64,000 nucleotides of DNA, taken from positions 434,001-498,000 of the forward strand of contig NC_023036.2 of the NCBI RefSeq assembly GCF_000317305.3, read 5' to 3'. This document shows positions 23,899 to 34,558 of the stretch, piece by piece (within the stretch, counting starts at the first letter, position 1; the number at the start of each line of letters is the position of its first letter). Position numbers and translations under genes: made by a program. Source of the stretch: Mycolicibacterium neoaurum VKM Ac-1815D (lineage in GTDB: Bacteria > Actinomycetota > Actinomycetes > Mycobacteriales > Mycobacteriaceae). A model generated the notes under the pieces. The model was not told the origin of the DNA. It made no database searches and saw nothing but the letters and a program-made list of their open reading frames with translations.

Positions 23899-25110
23899 TC
23901 AGCTGGGGGCGACGCGGCCGGCTTCGACAGACAGCTCGTGGGCCAGTAGTTCGGCGAAGGTGAACGTACCTGTCGGGCGATCGTCCTTGCCGAGCAGGTA
24001 CAGTCGCTTCACCGCGGCCAGCATCCCCTCTGCGATGGCATCGCGAGATGCAGCTGACGCCAACAGCGTTCGATCATGTGTATTGGTCACATAGCCGAGA
24101 TCGACCTGCACCGTGGGCATCCGGGTCAGCCGCAGCAGGTCCCAGGTCCGGCCATGCACGCGACAATCACGGGATCCGGTGCGCGCCACGAGTTCTCGTT
24201 GAATGAAATCGGCAAGATTGCGGCCGATGGTGGACACCGAGCCGTGCGAATTGCCGAAGTGGAACGAGGCGACGCCGCTGGCGGTGGCACTGCTGTGCGT
24301 GGTGCAGCGCAGGCTGATCATCAGATCGGCGCCCACCGTGTTGGCGGTGGCGGCCCGTTCGGCATCCGAGGGGCTGCTGGCGGCCGAGCGGGACAGGAAG
24401 GTGTCCATGCCGATGGCAGTCATCCTGCCTTCGAGTCGGCTCGCCAGATCCCACAGGATGTCGGCCTCGCTGATCGGGCCCTCGGGACCCTGGATGATCG
24501 CCCCCAGATCGCTGCCGCCACGGCCCGGATCGATGATGACCCGCTTACCGGACAGCCGCGGCCCCGAGCGGCGCACCAACTCCTCCTCGCGGATGGCGTG
24601 GGGTGAGCCGCCGGTGACCCGGGAGCCCAGAAAGTAGAGCGACCGCAGTGTTTCCGGGCCACAGATACCGTCCGGGAACAGGCCGTACTCGCGCTGGAAG
24701 AACATCAGTGCGTTGTGCGTCTGCAGCCCGAAATGCCCGTCGACCAGGCCGGTGTAGAACCCGAGATCCTGCAGTCTGGCCTGCAGGGTGGCCACATCGT
24801 CGCCGTACATCGGTGCGCCGAACTGGTGCGACAACGTGCGCGCACCCAGTTGATAGGAGGCTTCGCGCAAGGCGCGGGCGGTGGCCTCACCGACCAGGCC
24901 GTCGACGAGCAGGCCTCGGTGCTGCTGGAACGCACGCACGGCATGGTCGAGTTCGGCATCGAACAGATCGGCGACGATGTGCTTGCCGGTGGTCGGTTCG
25001 GCGTCCGGGTGCTCGAGCATGCCCAAGCCGGCCAGTGCCGCTCTGATCTCGACGACCGCACTTCCGCGGTCGCCGCGACGCAGTATCGACATTCTTGGCC
25101 TTTCCGACAT
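23899..25110 (-). CDS. cwlM: CwlM, regulatory pseudo-amidase of peptidoglycan synthesis
   Basis: A 403-residue protein with two peptidoglycan-binding domains (about residues 8-70 and 95-160, ending VDGLVGEATARAL and PDGICGPETLRSL) and an amidase_3 domain (about 185-365). In that domain the zinc ligand motif is DPGRGG instead of DPGHGG, and the second His position reads SLRCT, so two metal ligands are missing. In M. tuberculosis and M. smegmatis CwlM acts in the cytoplasm, is phosphorylated by PknB and then stimulates MurA; the C-terminal Thr-rich PTGTFTF segment matches the phosphorylated region. There is no signal peptide. It follows trxC by 106 bases on the same strand. Confidence 0.95.
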   Translation of the reverse strand: MSERPRMSILRRGDRGSAVVEIRAALAGLGMLEHPDAEPTTGKHIVADLFDAELDHAVRAFQQHRGLLVDGLVGEATARALREASYQLGARTLSHQFGAPMYGDDVATLQARLQDLGFYTGLVDGHFGLQTHNALMFFQREYGLFPDGICGPETLRSLYFLGSRVTGGSPHAIREEELVRRSGPRLSGKRVIIDPGRGGSDLGAIIQGPEGPISEADILWDLASRLEGRMTAIGMDTFLSRSAASSPSDAERAATANTVGADLMISLRCTTHSSATASGVASFHFGNSHGSVSTIGRNLADFIQRELVARTGSRDCRVHGRTWDLLRLTRMPTVQVDLGYVTNTHDRTLLASAASRDAIAEGMLAAVKRLYLLGKDDRPTGTFTFAELLAHELSVEAGRVAPS

Positions 25111-25216
25111 TGAGCACCCCCCCGAACCGACGGCAATGGCACTCCGGACAGACAGTATTGTCTCAGATACCGCTTAAAATCCGGAAAACCTCGGCGTGTG
25201 ATGCGCCGAACCGTCC

Positions 25217-25552
25217 TCAGGCGAGATCGTCGGCGATCTCGCGCAGCAGCGCCGCCTTGCCCTTCGCGCCGACGATCCGCTTGACCGGCTGACCGTCCTT
25301 GAACAAGATCATCGTCGGGATCGAGACAACCTGGAAGTCACGCGCGGTCTCGGGGTTCGCGTCGACGTCGAGCTTGGCCACGGTGAGCTCACCGGACTTC
25401 TCCGCGGCGATCTCCTCGAGCACGGGGGCGACCATCTTGCACGGGCCGCACCAGGTTGCCCAGAAGTCGACCAGCACCGGGGTTGAACTGGACAGCACAT
25501 CCTGCTTGAACGAATCGTCGGTGACCGTGACGGTCGCAGAGTTCTCAGCCAT
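25217..25552 (-). CDS. trxC: Thioredoxin (TrxC-type)
   Basis: A 111-residue thioredoxin with the redox motif WCGPC (about residues 35-39) in the context [18 protein letters not shown], and the cis-Pro loop VSIPTMILF. It reduces protein disulfides and is itself reduced by TrxB, encoded nine bases upstream. The M. tuberculosis counterpart is Rv3914 (named trxC). The ATG at 25552 gives [15 protein letters not shown]. Confidence 0.96.
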   Translation of the reverse strand: MAENSATVTVTDDSFKQDVLSSSTPVLVDFWATWCGPCKMVAPVLEEIAAEKSGELTVAKLDVDANPETARDFQVVSIPTMILFKDGQPVKRIVGAKGKAALLREIADDLA

Positions 25553-25561
25553 GAATATCTC

Positions 25562-26524
25562 CTAATCTTCGGTGGGAGCCGGGAATTCGGTGAGCCAGCG
25601 CTCGGTGTCGAGGGCTGCCGAACAGCCGGAGCCGGCGGCGGTGATGGCCTGGCGGTAGGTGTGGTCCACCAGATCGCCTGCAGCGAACACGCCTTCGACC
25701 GACGTCGCGGTGCTGCGCCCGATCACCTTGACGTAACCGTCGTCATCGAGGTCGACCTGGCCCTTGACCAGATCCGAGCGCGGGATGTGCCCGATCGCGA
25801 CGAACACACCGGACACGGCGAGCTTGGACTCTTCACCGGTTACCGTGTTGCGCAACCGAATTCCGGTGACCTTCGGGTCACCCTCGATCTCGTCTACAGC
25901 GGTGTTGGTCAGGATGGTGATCTTCTCGTTGGCCTGCGCGCGCTCGAGCATGATCTTGGACGCCCGGAACTCGTCACGGCGGTGGATCAGCGTGACGCTG
26001 CGGGCGAACTTGGTCAAGAAGATCGCCTCTTCCATCGCCGAGTCGCCGCCGCCGATCACGGCGATGTCCTGCTCGCGGAAGAAGAACCCGTCACAGGTGG
26101 CGCACGTGCTGACACCCAGACCGATGCGCTCCTGCTCGCCGGGGATCCCGAGCTGGCGGGCGGCGGCGCCCATGGCCAAGATCACGGACTTCGCGCGGAA
26201 GGTCTCGTCACCGACGGTCACCGTCTTGACCGGACCGCTCAGGTCCACCGAATCGACGTCTTCCATGCGCAGGTCGGCATCGAAACGCAGCGCCTGCTCG
26301 CGCATCTCCTCCATCAGATTCGGTCCGGTGATGCCTTCCCGGAAGCCGGGGTAGTTCTCGACCTCGGTGGTCGTCATCAGCGCACCGCCGAAGGAAATGC
26401 CCTCGAACACCAACGGCTTCAGTTGCGCGCGGGCGGTGTACACCGCCGCGGTGTACCCGGCCGGGCCGGATCCGATGATGATCACGTCGTGGATGGGGGA
26501 CGTGTCCTCAGAAGTGGTGGACAT
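25562..26524 (-). CDS. trxB: Thioredoxin reductase
   Basis: A 320-residue low-molecular-weight flavoenzyme passing electrons from NADPH to thioredoxin. The FAD-binding motif [16 protein letters not shown] is near residue 16, the redox-active pair is in CATCDGFFF, the NADPH motif is [13 protein letters not shown], and the second FAD motif is [16 protein letters not shown]. The ATG at 26524 ([10 protein letters not shown]) matches the usual N-terminus; the frame is open upstream from 26569 but adds 15 residues not seen in the family. It forms the trxBC pair with the next gene. Confidence 0.96.
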   Translation of the reverse strand: MSTTSEDTSPIHDVIIIGSGPAGYTAAVYTARAQLKPLVFEGISFGGALMTTTEVENYPGFREGITGPNLMEEMREQALRFDADLRMEDVDSVDLSGPVKTVTVGDETFRAKSVILAMGAAARQLGIPGEQERIGLGVSTCATCDGFFFREQDIAVIGGGDSAMEEAIFLTKFARSVTLIHRRDEFRASKIMLERAQANEKITILTNTAVDEIEGDPKVTGIRLRNTVTGEESKLAVSGVFVAIGHIPRSDLVKGQVDLDDDGYVKVIGRSTATSVEGVFAAGDLVDHTYRQAITAAGSGCSAALDTERWLTEFPAPTED

Positions 26525-26572
26525 CGTGGATATCCCAGCCTTTCTGCCGCATAAGCGGCGTGAGTTCAAACA

Positions 26573-27211
26573 TCAGCGTAGGCCGCGGTGTTCCCGAGCG
26601 GCATGTGAGGGGCGCGGCAACACCGAACTGGTCAGCAACCTCGGGTTTGTGGCGGGGCAGCCAGCCGCCACCACGACCGCGACCATCTCATCCGGCGTGG
26701 ATCCGGGCAGCACCAGCAGCACGCCATCGGGCACCGGTTGGGCGCCGAGGATGGGCGTGTCGGCCGGGCGGCCGATCCCGGTCAGGCAGGCCGGAGGGTC
26801 CGTCAGCGGTCCCAGCACCGGGGGACGAATGAGCAGGGCCTCGATGGCTTCGGCTGGCAACGGCAGTCCCGGCGGTATGGACTGTTCGGTGACGTGTCTG
26901 GCCGTCGTGTAATCCGCCCGCGTTCCGGTGGCCGGGCGGGTCTCGGTGTCGATGAGCGCCAGGCTGCCCAGCACGATCGAAACGCCGACCGCGAGCAGAC
27001 CGCCGAACTGCCAGGTGCGCCGGTGGACCGACGGACGGTCGGCGTGCCGCAGCGGGGCCCCACCACCGGGTACCACCCGGTGATTCCCGCGCAGTGCCGC
27101 GACGACGGCGGCGGTCACCTCCGGGGGCGGAGCGGGTGCCGGTGCCTCGGCGAGGTCGGCGAGCTCACGGCGGACCCTGGCGGTGGTCGCGTCGTCGGGC
27201 TCGGTGGGCAC
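26573..27211 (-). CDS. rsmA: Anti-sigma-M factor RsmA
   Basis: A 212-residue single-span membrane protein. The cytoplasmic N-terminus (about residues 1-65) should hold the sigma-binding region; one transmembrane helix lies at about 69-87 (FGGLLAVGVSIVLGSLALI); the rest is extracytoplasmic. It equals Rv3912, the negative regulator of SigM. The start is GTG at 27211, seven bases after the sigM stop, so the pair is co-transcribed. The symbol must not be confused with the rRNA methyltransferase of the same name. Confidence 0.88.
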   Translation of the reverse strand: MPTEPDDATTARVRRELADLAEAPAPAPPPEVTAAVVAALRGNHRVVPGGGAPLRHADRPSVHRRTWQFGGLLAVGVSIVLGSLALIDTETRPATGTRADYTTARHVTEQSIPPGLPLPAEAIEALLIRPPVLGPLTDPPACLTGIGRPADTPILGAQPVPDGVLLVLPGSTPDEMVAVVVAAGCPATNPRLLTSSVLPRPSHAAREHRGLR

Positions 27212-27218
27212 TGCTCCA

Positions 27219-27779
27219 TCATCGCGCCACCGATGCGCTCAGGTGGGCCAGGGTCGCCGCGAGTTTGGACCGGCCGCGCGCGCACCGACTCTTCACGGTG
27301 CCCTCTGGCACACCGAGCAGGGCGGCCGTCTCGGCCACCGAGAACCCCTGCATATCGACGGCAACGATCGCCGCGCGCTGGTCGATCGGAAGCCGCATCA
27401 ACGCCTTCTCCACCACGATCGCGGTGTCCAATGCCGTGGTGGGGTCCGGGGCATGGCCGGCGAGTTCCGGATCCAGCGGCGCGGTGGGTCGCGCCCTGTG
27501 CCGTCGCAGCCGGTCCAGGCAGGCGTTCACCACGATGCGGCGCAGCCAGCTCTTCACCGTGCAGTCATGACGGAACTGACCGGCCGCGCAGTGTGCCGAG
27601 AGCATCGCTTCCTGCAAGGCATCGCGGGCGTCGTCGGGACAGCGGGTGGTGATCCGTGCCAGCCGGTACAGCTGCGGCTCGTAGCGGCGGAACAGCTCCT
27701 CGAAAGCGAACCGATCCCCGGCGAGATGCGCGGTCAGCAATTGTTCGTCAGTGCGGTCGTCCGCCGTGATATCCCCCAC
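27219..27779 (-). CDS. sigM: ECF RNA polymerase sigma factor SigM
   Basis: A 186-residue ECF sigma factor. Region 2 contains FEELFRRYEPQLYRLARI and the promoter-melting segment DALQEAMLSAHC; region 4 has LPIDQRAAIVAVDMQGFSVAETAALLGVPEGTVKSRCARGRSKLA, the -35-binding helix-turn-helix. In M. tuberculosis SigM controls ESX-related secreted proteins and envelope lipid genes and is held by RsmA. The GTG at 27779 lies 99 bases after murJ. Confidence 0.95.
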   Translation of the reverse strand: MGDITADDRTDEQLLTAHLAGDRFAFEELFRRYEPQLYRLARITTRCPDDARDALQEAMLSAHCAAGQFRHDCTVKSWLRRIVVNACLDRLRRHRARPTAPLDPELAGHAPDPTTALDTAIVVEKALMRLPIDQRAAIVAVDMQGFSVAETAALLGVPEGTVKSRCARGRSKLAATLAHLSASVAR

Positions 27780-27878
27780 AGCCGAACCCTAGGTTCCGCT
27801 GCGGCCGCGGCCGGGCACCTCTTTGCCGCAACCCGCTGAACTGCGCGATTGCCGAGTCCAGCCTGGGGATAATTCCGC

Positions 27879-30800
27879 TCAGGAGCGGGCGGTGACCGTC
27901 ACCTCGGAGATATCGGTGCGGCTTTTGCCGTCGACGGTGCCCAGCGTCGAGATCCACACCAGGACGTACGAGGTCGGTGCGGCCTCGGGCACGTCGATGG
28001 TGTTGGAACCCTTCTTCAGTGGCGTCGGCGGGGTCAGTTCGGTGGTATCGGACAGCGAGGCCGGATTGGCCGTGTCGGCCGAACGGATCTGGACCGAAGT
28101 GCCCACGCTGGACACGGTGACCGTGATCGACCCGATATCGGTGGGCTTGGGCAACTGCAGCATCAGGCCGACACCGTTCTTGAAGCCGGGGAAGGGCACC
28201 GGGTCGGAGTAGGTGTCGGTGGGCCACGCGGTCGCGGGGTTCCCGTCGATCGCCAGACCGGCCTCGTTGGGAGCGTCGGCGCCACCCTCGGGGGAGAAGA
28301 CGGTGGCCCGGACCGGCTTGACCGTTCCACTGTCGGACTCGGCCGTGGTGCTGCTGCTGGGGTTGTTCAGGCCGAGCTCGTCGCGGTTGATCCCGCCACC
28401 CACGTCACCGAAGATCCGGCTGAGCACGGTGACCAGCAGGACGAAGACCAGCACGACGACCACGCCGCCGACGGCGAGTCCGATGATCAGGCCCTTGCGG
28501 CGCCGCGCGACGGCGTCCGGGTCGGCATCGGCGGCACCCGAACGCGCAGGCTGGTCGGCCGAGGACGCGTCCAGCGGGGCGATGTATTCGGTGCGGTCGG
28601 CCACCGCGGTGGCCTGCTGCAGCAGGTTCAGCAGCGTCGGTGCGCTGCGGATACCACCGTTTTCCTGCACCGCGCGGGCGGCTGCGGCGGAGATCTGGAA
28701 GGGAATATCCGCATTGACCGTCTGTGGCTCGACGGGCTGGCCGACCGCGTCGAGGTCGGCGGGCTCCAGACCGCTGGTGGTACCGGTCTGTGGTAGCGGC
28801 CAACGGTTGATCAGCAGGGCGTACAACGCCGCACCGACGCCGCGGATATCGCTCTCGGGGTTGGCATCGGGCAGCGTCGCCGGGAAAGCGAGCGCGACAT
28901 CGCCCTCGATGCTGACCCGGATGCGGCCCGGATCGTCGACCGACAACGCGACACCCGAACGGTGTGCGATATCGGCAGCGGCGGCCAGAGACTGGATGGC
29001 GCGCGCCCCGCCGATCGGGGAGGGGGAGGTCTCGGCGACCTCGGTCAGCGAACCACCACGGATCCACTCCGAGATCACCAGGCCGCCGGACCCGGAGCGG
29101 GTGACGTCCAAGATCCGCGCCAGCCCGGGGCTGTCGATCGCCGACAGCCGTTGCGTCCTGGCCAGGATGTCCTGCAGTTCGGACTCGGGCAGGGTGCCAT
29201 CGGGGTCGACGAAGGTCAGCGCGACCTGCCGGTCGAGTGCGGTGTCCAGGGCATGCCAGAACCGCAGCGTGTCGGTCCCGCCGTGGGACACGAGCAACCG
29301 GTAGCGCCCGCCGATGATGGTCGCGCCAGGGATCAGGTGCAGTTCCTCACCGAGCGCGGCCTCGGCGGGACCCTCACGCGGCGGGTCGAAGGCCAGCGGC
29401 TCGCGACTGGGATCGCCGCCGTAGTCGGCCGGTGGCCGTGCGGTGAAACCACCGGTATCGGGTGCAAACGCATCAGCTTTGCCCTGCAACGGAATCCGGG
29501 TGGTGGCGCCGGTTTCGGAATCGGCTCCGGCGTCTGGCGCAGACCCGCTGCCGGGCGTATCGCTCACCGATGGTCCTTTCCGAGTGTGGCTCGTGGCAAT
29601 CTGTGCCTGCGGTGCATACCGGCGGGCTGCCGGGGGGCGGCCGGGCCGCATCGGATGCGAATTGCTCCGATCAGGATACGGGACCGCCCGGCGGTCATGA
29701 CCAGCATCGGTCCCGGTCGTGCGCCCGGGGGCCGACGGCGTGCGGCCCCGGAGTCGGGCCTGCACCGCGGCGACCGCCGACACCGCGTCGGGCACCTTGG
29801 CCCACCACAGCACCGCGCCGATGATCGGACCCATGATCAGCCCGATCACCACCAGTCGCAGCAGCGATCCCGCGCCACCGCCGTGTTCGGTCAGGGCCTG
29901 CAGACCGAGAAGCTTGTCGACGACATGGGCGAGAAGACCGGCGAGCATGGATGCCGCGATCGTGACCAGGATGGTGCGCACCACCTCGATGCTGATCATC
30001 CGGCCGCCGCTTCCGGCGGGGATCAGGTTGGCGCGCAGGACCGCATATCCGACGGTGGCGCCGGCCAGGAATCCGAGGCCATTGGCCAGCCCCAGATATC
30101 CGGCGACCATGCCCGGGTCGGTGACCAGATGCGGTACCGCCACCGAGGTGACGATCTTCACGGCGGTGATCACCAGGATCAGCACGATCGGCGTCCACGG
30201 CTGTTGACGCGCGTAAAAAACCCGAAGCTGCAGCAGCACCAGCGAATAGGGGATCAGGGTGAAGGCCGACAGCGTGATCGCCATACCGAGGTAGCCGGCG
30301 TCGGTATCGCCGAAGTTGCCGTAGGCGAACAGCGCGCTGCCGATGGCCGGCCCACCGACGGTCATCACCGCGACCACCGGGATCATCGTCAGCATGGTCA
30401 GCCGGGTGGCCAGATTCAGATCGGCCAGCACGGCCGGCCCGTCCTCGGATGCGGCGTTGCGCGACAATCGCGGCATCACCACGGTGAGCACGGTCACGCC
30501 GATGATGCCGAACGGCAGCTGCAGCACCAGCCAGGTGTAGTTGTAGATGGCCGGCCCGGATGCCGATGCGGCGCTGGCGATCTGGTTGCCGACGATCAGA
30601 CCGATCTGACTGATCAGGACGTAGAGGACCATCGCCAACGCCATCATCCCGAAGGTCTTGATCCGGTCGTCGATGCCCCAGAGCGGTTTCATGCTGATCC
30701 GCTCGGCCCGTAGCGCGACGAAGACGACCGCGGCCTGGGCCACCACGCCCAGGGTGGTTCCGATACCCAGCACCAGCAGCTTGGCGTTGCCCATCTCCAC

Positions 30801-31394
30801 CGGGTTCACCGAGAGCTCGCCGGGGACAAGGAGATAGAGGCCGATGGTGGCGATGGCGACCACGTTGTTGACCACCGGCGCCCAGGCCGGCGGACCGAAG
30901 ATGTTGCGGGTGTTCAGGATTGCCATGAACACCGAGGACAGCCCGTAGAAGATGATCTGGGGTAGGAGAAGGTAGGCGAACGCGGTGGTCAGCGGACGGT
31001 TCACCAAGGGTTCGGAACCAAGCATGAGGTCGGTCAGCAGCGGGGCGGCCAGCGTGGAGGAGATGGTCGCCAACAGCAGCACCAGCGTGGCCAAGGTGAG
31101 CAGCTTGCGGATGAACGCCGTTCCGCCGTCGGGATCCTCGCGTTCGGCGCGGGCCAGCACCGGGACGAAGATCGCGGTGAAGGTCGCCTCGAGGACCAGC
31201 GCGGCGATCAGGTTCGGCAGCTGGTTGGCCACCGAGAAGGCGCTCAGCAACGGCCCGCCGAGGATGATCGCCAGCAGCACCATCCTGGCGAACCCGGTGA
31301 GCCTGCTGATCAGCGTCGCCAGCGCCATCGCCCACGACCTGGAGACGACGGCCGAGTCCGACAACTCCTTGCGGGTGCCCTGCGCGGCGCTCAT
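27879..31394 (-). CDS. murJ: Lipid II flippase MurJ with pseudokinase and ectodomain
   Basis: A 1171-residue mycobacterial MurJ (MviN) that moves lipid II across the membrane. Residues 15-549 form the 14-helix MATE-like flippase. Residues 694-930 are a serine/threonine kinase-like fold without catalytic residues: VALTF replaces the VAxK lysine, and HRSGVALSV and GDVALAF stand where HRD and DFG should be. In mycobacteria this pseudokinase is phosphorylated by PknB and binds FhaA. A transmembrane helix (about 966-992) leads to a periplasmic discoidin-like beta domain (1024-1171, DGNPATAWPTD). The ATG at 31394 overlaps the preceding stop (ATGA); the upstream extension is inside the neighbouring gene. 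Confidence 0.97.
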   Translation of the reverse strand: MSAAQGTRKELSDSAVVSRSWAMALATLISRLTGFARMVLLAIILGGPLLSAFSVANQLPNLIAALVLEATFTAIFVPVLARAEREDPDGGTAFIRKLLTLATLVLLLATISSTLAAPLLTDLMLGSEPLVNRPLTTAFAYLLLPQIIFYGLSSVFMAILNTRNIFGPPAWAPVVNNVVAIATIGLYLLVPGELSVNPVEMGNAKLLVLGIGTTLGVVAQAAVVFVALRAERISMKPLWGIDDRIKTFGMMALAMVLYVLISQIGLIVGNQIASAASASGPAIYNYTWLVLQLPFGIIGVTVLTVVMPRLSRNAASEDGPAVLADLNLATRLTMLTMIPVVAVMTVGGPAIGSALFAYGNFGDTDAGYLGMAITLSAFTLIPYSLVLLQLRVFYARQQPWTPIVLILVITAVKIVTSVAVPHLVTDPGMVAGYLGLANGLGFLAGATVGYAVLRANLIPAGSGGRMISIEVVRTILVTIAASMLAGLLAHVVDKLLGLQALTEHGGGAGSLLRLVVIGLIMGPIIGAVLWWAKVPDAVSAVAAVQARLRGRTPSAPGRTTGTDAGHDRRAVPYPDRSNSHPMRPGRPPAARRYAPQAQIATSHTRKGPSVSDTPGSGSAPDAGADSETGATTRIPLQGKADAFAPDTGGFTARPPADYGGDPSREPLAFDPPREGPAEAALGEELHLIPGATIIGGRYRLLVSHGGTDTLRFWHALDTALDRQVALTFVDPDGTLPESELQDILARTQRLSAIDSPGLARILDVTRSGSGGLVISEWIRGGSLTEVAETSPSPIGGARAIQSLAAAADIAHRSGVALSVDDPGRIRVSIEGDVALAFPATLPDANPESDIRGVGAALYALLINRWPLPQTGTTSGLEPADLDAVGQPVEPQTVNADIPFQISAAAARAVQENGGIRSAPTLLNLLQQATAVADRTEYIAPLDASSADQPARSGAADADPDAVARRRKGLIIGLAVGGVVVVLVFVLLVTVLSRIFGDVGGGINRDELGLNNPSSSTTAESDSGTVKPVRATVFSPEGGADAPNEAGLAIDGNPATAWPTDTYSDPVPFPGFKNGVGLMLQLPKPTDIGSITVTVSSVGTSVQIRSADTANPASLSDTTELTPPTPLKKGSNTIDVPEAAPTSYVLVWISTLGTVDGKSRTDISEVTVTARS

Positions 31395-33766
31395 CGGGTC
31401 CGCTCCGGGCGCGCGGTGTCCTCGGCGGTGTGAGCCAGCGCGGTGTCCAACGGGTCGGGCCTGCGCGGCTCCCGGGTCGGCGGCACCAGGTCCGCCCGGT
31501 CCGGCTCGCCGCGGAAACGGTGCCACAGGCGGCGACCGACCAGCAACGCCAAGATCAGCCCTCCGGTCAGGGTGATGAAGAACAGCACCTTGCCGTAGGC
31601 GTTGGAATGCACCGACAACCGCACCGGGTCACCGAGGGCCATGCCGTCGCCGGTGGTCAGGGCGACATCGACGGCGAAGCGCTGGGTGAAGTGCACCTCG
31701 ATGGGCACCCGCACCGGCAGGAAACCCGGCGGCAGCTCGATCTCCCCGGGGTCGGTGACCGTCATCCCCGGCGGCGCGTCGATCCGTAGTCGGACCCGGA
31801 TCGGCACGGGCAGGTCGTTGCGCAGCGCCAGCGGCAGGGGGCTGCGCTCGGTGGCCAGCGTGTACGAGCCGCCGGGGTTCACGACGGTGACCGCGCCGAA
31901 CAGATCGGCGACGGTGCGGCTGACCGTCGAAAGGCGTTGCTGGGCGGCACCATTGCGCGACCGCGCCGGAATCGACTGGCTCACGGCGCGCAACATGTCC
32001 TCACGTAGGGGGGCGGTGTACTGGTTACCGGTCAGGCCGGTGCGTTCGTCGACGGTCAACGCCGCGGTCAGCCCCCACAGCCGGCCGGTGATCGCGCCGA
32101 TCCCGGAGGTCACCCCGTTGTCGAAGGTGCCCGCGGCGTCACCGGACCACGACGGGACGGCGCTGGAATCGAACGGTGCCAGCGCGGGTGTCTGTTGCAG
32201 AACCACCGGCAGTGGCCGCGGCACGGCCAGCCCGGCCCTGATCGCGGTCGCCACCGCGGTCAGCACGCTTTGGGCCTCATCGGGGTTGAGGTCCCAGGTC
32301 AGCGGGGGGACGACGAGCTGGGTGCGTCCCTGCGCCTCGGGTCGCAGGCCACGCCACTGCAGGGCGCCGAGCGCATCCTGCAGGCGGGCCACCCGCGAAT
32401 CATGGTCCAGCGGGATGTCCAGTCCGGTGTCCAGATACGTCGGTGTGCGGGGGGTGGCACCGACTCCGGCCAGTGCGGCGCCGAGGGCGGGATCGAACGG
32501 TGCGACCACCACCTGCTGGGCGTAGCGCTGCGGTGAGGTGTCGGCCGGGCCGCTGTCTGCCGGGGTCAGTGCGGCGGCCGAGACCGCGACGGTCGGGTTC
32601 TGTCCGGCCAGCAGCGCCACCGCGCCGTCGGTCAGCGGGCCATCGCCGATCAGGGTCGCTCCCCGCACCGAACGCACCCCCAGGATCTGGTCGACGATAT
32701 CGGCGGCGGCGCCGGTCGCGACGGTGCTCAGCCCGCGATCGCCGACGCGGTGCAGCGCATCCAGATCGGCCTGCGCGTACACCGTCGGTGTGACGCACAG
32801 TCGCTGGGCCAGCGCCTTGAGCCGGTTGAGCCATCCGACGGCCGCATCCTGGCCGGTGCCCGGATGCGTCGGGGCGTTGAGGCCACCCGCCGGATCGTCG
32901 CTGACGACGTAACCGGCAGTCATCGCATTGACGGTGATCAGCAGGTCGGGATCGACGGCCAGGCACACCGCGGCGCGGACCGCGCCGTCGGCGTCGACCG
33001 GGGCGCTGGTGGCGAAATCGGCCGCCGACAGCAGGGTGTCCAGTCGGCCGCCCGGCGCCAGGGAGGCCGCCAGATCGTCGTCGAGCAGCCGCACCGGGGT
33101 GGTGCCGCCGGGGATGCCTGCCGCCAGCCGGGGGCGGTCGGCCAGTGGCCACAGCACCGTGGTGGCCACCGGACGCGAGGTATCCGGGGGGACCACCGCC
33201 GACAGTCCCTGGTTTCCCGGGTCGTCGCCGCTGACGGGGTCGGGCGGTACGCCGAGCACCGGGAGCAGCAGACGTGCATCGTCGAGGCGGGCCGGGGCGC
33301 CGTAGTCGGGGGTGCCGTTGACGTTGACCAGGAGGGGATAGACGCCGGGCTGCTCGATCTGCAAGGTCGGTTCCCCGGCGCCGCGGACCGGATAGGACAG
33401 CGTGAACGGCACCTGCTGTCCGCGCTGCAACTCACCGGACACCGTGATGAACGGCCCGACCGGGGTGTACTGATCGAGATTGCCGGTCAGGTTCGTCCGC
33501 AGTTCTGCTGATCCGGTGACCGCGGGGGCGTGCTCGAGGCGGACGACGACATCGCGGACCGGCCGATCCCCGGTATTGCGGATCGTCCCGGTGACGGTGA
33601 CCACCGAGCCGCTGGTGGTCGTGACGGTGTCAGGACTGACGCGGTCGATGTGCAACTGCAGGAACGTCGTCTCGCCGGGTTGGGCGGCCGCCGGAACCGG
33701 GCCGGCGAACAGCAGGACGAGCAGTGCGGCGATGAGGACGCGAAGGAGCACCCTCGCCTGTCTCAT
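31391..33766 (-). CDS. DUF6049 secreted membrane-anchored protein (Rv3909-like)
   Basis: A 791-residue envelope protein. A signal peptide ([28 protein letters not shown], about residues 1-28) precedes beta-rich extracytoplasmic repeats ([25 protein letters not shown]) and a large central alpha/beta part. One C-terminal transmembrane helix ([22 protein letters not shown]) lies near residue 735, with a short cytoplasmic tail rich in Pro and Arg. Rv3909 holds the same place in M. tuberculosis and is essential there, but its role is unclear; overlap with mutT4 and murJ (four bases each) suggests it works with MurJ in wall synthesis. Confidence 0.9.
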   Translation of the reverse strand: MRQARVLLRVLIAALLVLLFAGPVPAAAQPGETTFLQLHIDRVSPDTVTTTSGSVVTVTGTIRNTGDRPVRDVVVRLEHAPAVTGSAELRTNLTGNLDQYTPVGPFITVSGELQRGQQVPFTLSYPVRGAGEPTLQIEQPGVYPLLVNVNGTPDYGAPARLDDARLLLPVLGVPPDPVSGDDPGNQGLSAVVPPDTSRPVATTVLWPLADRPRLAAGIPGGTTPVRLLDDDLAASLAPGGRLDTLLSAADFATSAPVDADGAVRAAVCLAVDPDLLITVNAMTAGYVVSDDPAGGLNAPTHPGTGQDAAVGWLNRLKALAQRLCVTPTVYAQADLDALHRVGDRGLSTVATGAAADIVDQILGVRSVRGATLIGDGPLTDGAVALLAGQNPTVAVSAAALTPADSGPADTSPQRYAQQVVVAPFDPALGAALAGVGATPRTPTYLDTGLDIPLDHDSRVARLQDALGALQWRGLRPEAQGRTQLVVPPLTWDLNPDEAQSVLTAVATAIRAGLAVPRPLPVVLQQTPALAPFDSSAVPSWSGDAAGTFDNGVTSGIGAITGRLWGLTAALTVDERTGLTGNQYTAPLREDMLRAVSQSIPARSRNGAAQQRLSTVSRTVADLFGAVTVVNPGGSYTLATERSPLPLALRNDLPVPIRVRLRIDAPPGMTVTDPGEIELPPGFLPVRVPIEVHFTQRFAVDVALTTGDGMALGDPVRLSVHSNAYGKVLFFITLTGGLILALLVGRRLWHRFRGEPDRADLVPPTREPRRPDPLDTALAHTAEDTARPERTR

Positions 33767-34545
33767 TGGCCGGGTCCGCAGCCGTTCGCCCGCCGCGGGG
33801 GCGACTCCTCCGGGCGACGGTTGCGCGTGTGCGAATGGGTCTGTGGGCGGCGCCGAGGAGCGCTGGGCGGCAGCGGCGGAAGGGCGTCCTCACCGTCGCT
33901 GTGCAATTTGTCGATGAGCTCACCGGCGACCACCGCGAGACGTCGTTCGTCGGCGTAGGCCAGCCTGGCGGGCAGATCACGCAGCGGGACCCAGGCGACC
34001 TCGGTGACCTCCATGTCCTCGTCGGAGAGGTCGCCGCCGAGGAAACGCATCAGGTAATGGTGCACGGTCTTGTGGACGCGGCGGCCCTCGGTCACGAACC
34101 AGTAGTCGATGCTGCCCAGGGCGGCCAGCACGCTGCCCTGGATTCCGGTCTCCTCGGCGACCTCGCGGATCGCGGTCTGCTCGGCGGTCTCACCGACCTC
34201 GATATGACCCTTGGGCAGTGACCACAACATCCGGCCGCGCCGGTCGATCCGCCCGATCAGCGCCGCGACCTGAGTCTCCTTGGGGCCGTCGATACCGTCG
34301 ATGACGAGTCCGCCCGCCGAGGTCTCGTGCACGGTGCGCAGCCGGTCGGGGGCTCTGCGGTCGGGCCGCGGCCTGCGATTCTGGCCGGGTTTGGCCTGTT
34401 TGGGCTCCCCATTGGCGGCCGGTGCCGCCGCGCCGTTGCTCGACGTCGAGTCGGCTTGGGCGTCGGCGGCGGGCGGACCGGCAGCCCGGCGGCCGCGGCG
34501 ACGCCCTCGGCGCCGTCGCGGTTTGGCCTGCTCGCCGTCCGACAC
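33763..34545 (-). CDS. mutT4: NUDIX hydrolase MutT4
   Basis: A 260-residue Nudix protein. The first 75 residues are basic and disordered ([13 protein letters not shown]); the Nudix domain follows at about 80-220 with the full box G-x5-E-x7-REVAEETG ([20 protein letters not shown]). The C-terminus is again Pro/Arg-rich. M. tuberculosis MutT4 (Rv3908) has been linked to nucleotide-pool sanitation; its substrate is uncertain. The start is GTG at 34545 (MSDGEQAK), which matches the family, rather than the 143-codon upstream extension that runs through pcnA. A TATCAT -10 seven bases before the GTG points to leaderless translation. Confidence 0.94.
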   Translation of the reverse strand: MSDGEQAKPRRRRGRRRGRRAAGPPAADAQADSTSSNGAAAPAANGEPKQAKPGQNRRPRPDRRAPDRLRTVHETSAGGLVIDGIDGPKETQVAALIGRIDRRGRMLWSLPKGHIEVGETAEQTAIREVAEETGIQGSVLAALGSIDYWFVTEGRRVHKTVHHYLMRFLGGDLSDEDMEVTEVAWVPLRDLPARLAYADERRLAVVAGELIDKLHSDGEDALPPLPPSAPRRRPQTHSHTRNRRPEESPPRRANGCGPGQ

Positions 34546-34552
34546 CCAAGCG

Positions 34553-34558
34553 ATGATA
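34553..34558 (-). promoter_or_regulatory. -10 element for leaderless mutT4
   Basis: Minus-strand TATCAT ends seven bases before the mutT4 GTG, so transcription should start at or one base from the start codon. No Shine-Dalgarno sequence is present. It is divergent from the pcnA promoter. Confidence 0.55.

Noticed and set aside
29695..31335. A 546-codon minus-strand ORF inside murJ
   Set aside because: It is an out-of-frame shadow of the flippase codons and has no membrane helices or motifs.
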